From Tritrichomonas musculus (Eukaryota > Parabasalia > Tritrichomonadida > Tritrichomonadidae), in the NCBI GenBank assembly GCA_039105265.1, contig JAPFFF010000001.1:11222001-11286000 (forward strand): a stretch of DNA of 64,000 bases, in the 5' to 3' direction. Positions within the stretch are counted from its first letter, which is position 1, and each line of letters opens with the position of its first letter. This document shows, piece after piece, positions 60,030 through 64,000 of the stretch. The notes under the pieces are model-generated. The model was not told the origin of the DNA and made no database searches. It saw only the letters and a list, made by a program, of their open reading frames with translations. The translations under genes were made by a program, and so were the position numbers.

Positions 60030-60592
60030 TTTAATTTCTCGCATTAATAATCAAATAGCATGCATTAATCAGTAAATTTTATATAGTATTAATATAATAT
60101 TAAAAAAATATATTAAACATTTACTATATTTCTTATTATATAGCGATAATTGTCCATATGACCAATATACTAGCCACATATCCCACATCGAAACATTTAA
60201 TGTTCATATACAATGAATTCAAATGAATATATATATATATATATAGCATTAAATGAAATTAGTACACTGAATTAAAACCATAGAATAATTTCTTTGAGCA
60301 AGATCCAATTGTCTTATTTAGTATTTGGTATTAATAAGTATTTCTTTATAAAATTTGTTGAATTTATTGAACAAATAATGAAATTCTATTGGAATTACCA
60401 ATAGAATTTTTTAGCAAAGTAACATTTTTTTTTAATAATTTTTAGTATTACTCATTTGAATATGTTGAGATTTTTTAAATAAAATCCATTCTTTTATTGA
60501 ATATTGAACCATTTTTATATGTTTATTTATATAAGCCCATATATCTCTTTAAAAAGTTAGAAAAAAGAATTAAATCATATTCAAAACCCTAA
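60030..60592. other. AT-rich spacer before the beta-adaptin gene
   Basis: 563 bp with an AT dinucleotide run at about 60225-60245 and a small palindrome near 60390 (aaattctattggaattaccaatagaattt). The last 12 bp include TCAAAACCCTAA, an initiator-like TCA about 10 nt before the ATG. Confidence 0.6.
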
Positions 60593-63238
60593 ATGAATTT
60601 GCCCCCTAAGCGATTTCAGGAGCTTTCGGAGGCTGCGAGATCGCTTTCATCAAACGATACTAGAACAAAATTAAATAATATGCGCCAGATTATACATTTT
60701 TTTGGAAAAGGATACAATTGTGTTGCTGCAGAGCGCCAAGTAACAAAAGTTGATCCTAGAGATAATGTTTCACTTCGTAGGTTTAGAAATATAATGAACG
60801 TTTCTTACAGCTCTGAAGATTCTAAATCAGATATAATTTCGACGATCCTATCAGATTTTGAGAATAAAGATCCACTCATCAAATCAATTGCCGTTCGTCA
60901 AGCAGGATTTTTTTCAACAAAAGAAACAGCTTCAACCCTTATACCAATCATTTTAAAAGCTTCTCAATTAGATGATTCTTATATTCGAAAAACTGCAGCA
61001 TTATCTATATTAAGAGTATATCAAAATGATCCTGTTTTAATTCCTCAATATAATCTTGACCTTACATTACATTCTCTTTTAGACGACCAAAATCCAAATG
61101 TTTTATCAAATGCTATAAGTGCTATTTCGGAAATAAATACTTTGAGATCATCGCCCATTATCAAAATATCTATAAGTTCAATTGAGCATATGCTCTCAAT
61201 TATTGAAGATGCCACAGAATGGGCCCAAATTCAAATTATTGATTTTATTACAGAAAATATGCCACCAAATCCAGAAGCAGTCAATCAGCTTAATATTGTT
61301 AATCGTCTCTCAGCATTTCTTTATTATTCAAACCCAGGTTTAACCATGTCAACAGTTCGATGTTGCCTTAAGATGTGTATTATCAAAAAGAATCATGAAT
61401 GGACAAAAGAAGTTTTATCACAAATTATGCCGCCTCTTGTTTTTCTATTAGACAACTGTAATGAAATACAATATATCGTATTACGATCAATAACTGTTAT
61501 TTTACAAAAATACAAAAGTATTTTTTCAGATAATGTTAACTTCTTCTTTTGTAAGCCCGATGAACCTTCTTATATTCGTAACGAAAAGCTCGATATCATT
61601 TGGCTTCTATCAAGCGAGAATAATGCACAATTAATATTAAATGAAATTACCAAATATTCACATGATAAAGATGTTAAATTTGCACGAAAGTCAATTCAAA
61701 TAATAGGAAAACTAGCAGTTATGATAGAAAAAGTGGCAGAAAATTGCGTTGAAGCGATGATTTCTCTAATACAGACAACTGAAGTATATGTTGTTCAAGA
61801 ATGCGTTATTGTATCTGTTAATATCTTGCGAAAATATCCGTTTAATAAAAAATTTGACAACTTAATATCAGCCATTTGCATGAACTTCAATGCAGCCGTT
61901 GATGATCATCATCGATCGAAGGCAGCAATGGCATGGATACTTGGTGAATATGCTGGAATGATAACGAATGCTGCCGAGCACATTGAAGCTGTTTTTCTTG
62001 AAAATTTTCTCCAAGAGCCAAATGATGTTCAATTGACGACATTAACAGCTATTGTCAAATACTATTTGATCTACCCTGAAGAAGGCCAAGAAATGCTTAA
62101 AAAAGTTCTCACTTTGTCTACGAATTCAATTGATAATCCAGATTTGAGAGATCATGCAATGATTTATATCAGTATATTGACAGAATGTGGCGAAGATGCT
62201 GTTGACATTATTATGAGCAAAAAGAATAAGAAACTAATTCGAAATATAAATAAAAACAAAGAAAATTCAAGTTCTGAAAATATTGAAAATTCAGAAGATT
62301 CAGACAATTCAGATGAATCAGAAAAAGATCAAAGTGAAGATGAAAAAGACGATTTTGATAATTTGAATTTAACTTTAGACGAAATGAACGTAATTGATCC
62401 TTCTTTGGCAGACATTCTACTTCCACTCATTGGATCACTTGCAGTTATGTACAAACAACTTCCAGAAGCATTCACTCCCAACTATAAAGATCAATATTCA
62501 CGATATTCGAAAGAAGAACAAGCATTTTCAAAAAGTTATCCATCATCATCTGCATCATTAGTCATTCCAGCAACACCAACAAAGTCATTAAAGGGGCCAA
62601 GCTCGCCTTCAAAATTTGGTAATGCTTCTACTTCATTAGTTAAGACTAAAAACAAATTTAAGCATAATCAAATGCAAATGAACCTTAATTTTAACACAAG
62701 TAATGTTGGACACCGTCATAGTAGCGCAAAAAGACCGTTAAATATGCCTAGAGATTTTGGAAGCTGGAGCGAAGAAGAAAGAAGTATTTACGATTCATCA
62801 GGATCAGCAATTCCAAGTGGTGTAACTTATTCTCATCATAGAAACAAAAGTGTCAATTATGCTCATTACATTTATAATAATGAATATAACTTTAATTATA
62901 ATATTAATGATTTAAGTAATTTTAATTACGTAAATAGTTCTGATGCTTCAGATGCTGCTGTTAATCGTTCATTTGGACAGATTCAAATTCCTAATCAGAA
63001 GAGAGCTCCTGAATCACTAGGTAAAGTACTTGTTCCACAGCCAAAGAGGCCAATTAATAAAAATGACCAAAGTGACGATGAAGATGATGACGACGATGAA
63101 GACGATGAGGATGACGACGATGAAGACGACGATGAAAGTGATGATGATAATGATGATTTATTTTTAAAGAAAAATAATTCTGATTTAGATGATGTTTTTG
63201 ACAATGATAGAAATAATAGCGATAATTCAAATAAATAA
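60593..63238 (+). CDS. Beta-adaptin family large subunit of an AP adaptor complex
   Basis: An 881-residue protein. Residues about 85-580 form the adaptin trunk of HEAT-like repeats. Family blocks are DPLIKSIAVRQAG, then SYIRKTAALSILRVY, then NPNVLSNAISAISEI, then AMAWILGEYAGMITNA (W448), then VQLTTLTAIVKYYLIYPEEG and DNPDLRDHAMIYISIL, all in beta-adaptin order. The first about 85 residues are divergent. After residue 585 come Ser/Asp/Glu-rich and Asn/Tyr-rich disordered regions and an acidic run of Asp/Glu (about 828-855); no appendage (ear) domain was recognised. It likely serves in clathrin-linked sorting with the Rab and AAGAB-like proteins of this window. AP-1/2, AP-3 and AP-4 beta cannot be separated by eye; the long acidic Ser-rich tail recalls AP-3. 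Confidence 0.82.
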   Translation: MNLPPKRFQELSEAARSLSSNDTRTKLNNMRQIIHFFGKGYNCVAAERQVTKVDPRDNVSLRRFRNIMNVSYSSEDSKSDIISTILSDFENKDPLIKSIAVRQAGFFSTKETASTLIPIILKASQLDDSYIRKTAALSILRVYQNDPVLIPQYNLDLTLHSLLDDQNPNVLSNAISAISEINTLRSSPIIKISISSIEHMLSIIEDATEWAQIQIIDFITENMPPNPEAVNQLNIVNRLSAFLYYSNPGLTMSTVRCCLKMCIIKKNHEWTKEVLSQIMPPLVFLLDNCNEIQYIVLRSITVILQKYKSIFSDNVNFFFCKPDEPSYIRNEKLDIIWLLSSENNAQLILNEITKYSHDKDVKFARKSIQIIGKLAVMIEKVAENCVEAMISLIQTTEVYVVQECVIVSVNILRKYPFNKKFDNLISAICMNFNAAVDDHHRSKAAMAWILGEYAGMITNAAEHIEAVFLENFLQEPNDVQLTTLTAIVKYYLIYPEEGQEMLKKVLTLSTNSIDNPDLRDHAMIYISILTECGEDAVDIIMSKKNKKLIRNINKNKENSSSENIENSEDSDNSDESEKDQSEDEKDDFDNLNLTLDEMNVIDPSLADILLPLIGSLAVMYKQLPEAFTPNYKDQYSRYSKEEQAFSKSYPSSSASLVIPATPTKSLKGPSSPSKFGNASTSLVKTKNKFKHNQMQMNLNFNTSNVGHRHSSAKRPLNMPRDFGSWSEEERSIYDSSGSAIPSGVTYSHHRNKSVNYAHYIYNNEYNFNYNINDLSNFNYVNSSDASDAAVNRSFGQIQIPNQKRAPESLGKVLVPQPKRPINKNDQSDDEDDDDDEDDEDDDDEDDDESDDDNDDLFLKKNNSDLDDVFDNDRNNSDNSNK

Positions 63239-63539
63239 TAGTTTTCTTTGATGATAAAATAGAGATTGATATATCAGATATAATAGATTAATGCGATGTT
63301 GATATTGATAATATTTAATGTTATTTAAATTTGTATCAATAAATATTTTGTTTGTTTTTTAATTTGTAATACCAATATCTTGTTCTTTTATTTCTAATAT
63401 CTTTTTGTGATATGTCACAAGTATATTTTCTCATGATATAAGGCATAGCTTATTTTGCAAAAAAAGAGTGAAATGTGGATTTTGCATTGTATTTTATTTG
63501 TATAAAATTTTATACTTTCAATTTTTTTCAAAGTTTTGA
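63239..63539. other. Intergenic spacer
   Basis: 301 bp AT-rich spacer between beta-adaptin and the last, partial gene. Nothing specific was recognised. Confidence 0.55.
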
Positions 63540-64000
63540 ATGATATATTCAAAATATGATACTAACGTATTTCGTGACCGTTGTACAGAAAGAAAATTTT
63601 ATAAAATGGATGAAGAAGAAAATTCAAAAATAATCGAATTTGGAATTACAGAAGAATCTCACATTACAACCAAGTCTAAAACTTTAGGTACTGTTGTTCC
63701 ATTTCGTTCAAGAGAATATCTCGCCATCGGACAAAAAGGTCTCATTCGTTTTGAAACAAATCTCGTTAAAGAGTCCTATCCATATGAACTAACAGCACTT
63801 TATTATGATGAAGAACGTCAAATATACATTGGTGTTACGGCGCACACACCAGAATTTATTATCTTATTTGAATCAAACTTAAACTTGCATATTATGACTG
63901 GTATCAAACTTGAGGATTACTGTGTTTTTAATATTATTTTCTCAAAGAAATCGTCTACAATTATCACAGCGGGTTCTCATTTGAAAACTTGGAGATTTAT
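63540..64000 (+). CDS. Partial gene, probable WD40/beta-propeller protein (5' end only)
   Basis: A frame open from the ATG at 63540 to the window end (153 codons seen, no stop). It starts MIYSKYDTNVFRDRCTERKF; a second in-frame Met is at 63606 (MDEEENSKIIEF). The composition is ordinary and mixed. The segment LTALYYDEERQIYIGVTAHT and later IIFSKKSSTIITAGSHLKTW look like WD-repeat strands (A-L-x-Y-x-x-x-x-x-x-L-x-x-G and h-h-T-A-G-x-x-x-x-x-K-x-W). A trichomonad WD-repeat protein is therefore likely, but its function cannot be told from this fragment. Confidence 0.65.
   Translation, partial: MIYSKYDTNVFRDRCTERKFYKMDEEENSKIIEFGITEESHITTKSKTLGTVVPFRSREYLAIGQKGLIRFETNLVKESYPYELTALYYDEERQIYIGVTAHTPEFIILFESNLNLHIMTGIKLEDYCVFNIIFSKKSSTIITAGSHLKTWRF

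Noticed and set aside
1-64000. tRNA, rRNA and snRNA genes
   Set aside because: No cloverleaf with A and B boxes, 5S-like segment or conserved rRNA block was noticed while reading both strands. A covariance-model search (tRNAscan-SE or Infernal) would be decisive; a hit above threshold would overturn this.

Overview
This window looks like nuclear DNA of a parabasalid flagellate, most likely close to Tritrichomonas or Trichomonas. The reasons are: long uninterrupted protein genes in very AT-rich DNA; TCA-type initiator motifs a few bases before many start codons; a DUF3447/ankyrin protein and a giant Pmp-like surface protein with F-x-x-S repeats, both of styles common in trichomonads; flagellar genes (IFT56 and an RP2-like protein); and a Mutator-like DNA transposon. 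The species is inferred, not proven.

Layout. Positions 1-490 hold short tandem repeats. Positions 490-4400 are mobile-element debris: a 169-bp TA-flanked MITE, a decayed mariner-like transposase on the minus strand, and a 1.6-kb non-autonomous Mutator-like element with a perfect 9-bp target duplication. A gene block follows at 4.7-12 kb: RP2-like TBCC protein, Trm9/ALKBH8-type tRNA methyltransferase, an Asn-rich protein, and a Med12-like Mediator subunit. From 13.1 to 19.9 kb lies one 2273-residue membrane-anchored beta-helix surface protein. From 20.1 to 27.1 kb is an ankyrin gene whose N-terminal half is continuous, but whose later repeats lie one by one in AT-rich DNA, with a 746-bp MITE inserted between two of them. 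From 28 to 43.6 kb there is a dense housekeeping block: Trf4-like nucleotidyltransferase with a zinc knuckle, CPSF160, a tubby-like protein, an AAGAB/p34-like adaptin chaperone, a helical-repeat protein, Cdt1, a Rab GTPase, a small membrane protein and IFT56.

Positions 44185-60020 are a single 15.8-kb Mutator-like transposon. It has a 9-bp target duplication (AAATGAAAA), near-identical terminal inverted repeats of about 340 bp, and an apparently intact 737-residue DDE transposase at the centre. The transposase is flanked on both sides by mirror-image tandem arrays (43-bp units outside, 48-bp units inside), so about 12.7 kb of the element is inverted satellite-like DNA. After it come a beta-adaptin large subunit and the 5' end of a probable WD/beta-propeller gene that runs off the window.

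Functionally the host genes are scattered cell housekeeping: RNA 3' processing and surveillance (CPSF160, Trf4-like), transcription (Med12-like), replication licensing (Cdt1), membrane traffic (Rab, beta-adaptin, AAGAB-like), cilium/flagellum (IFT56, RP2-like) and wobble-uridine modification. They alternate in strand and show no operons. Two divergent pairs share very short promoter regions. The two most interesting objects are the giant palindromic MULE and the dispersed ankyrin repeats.
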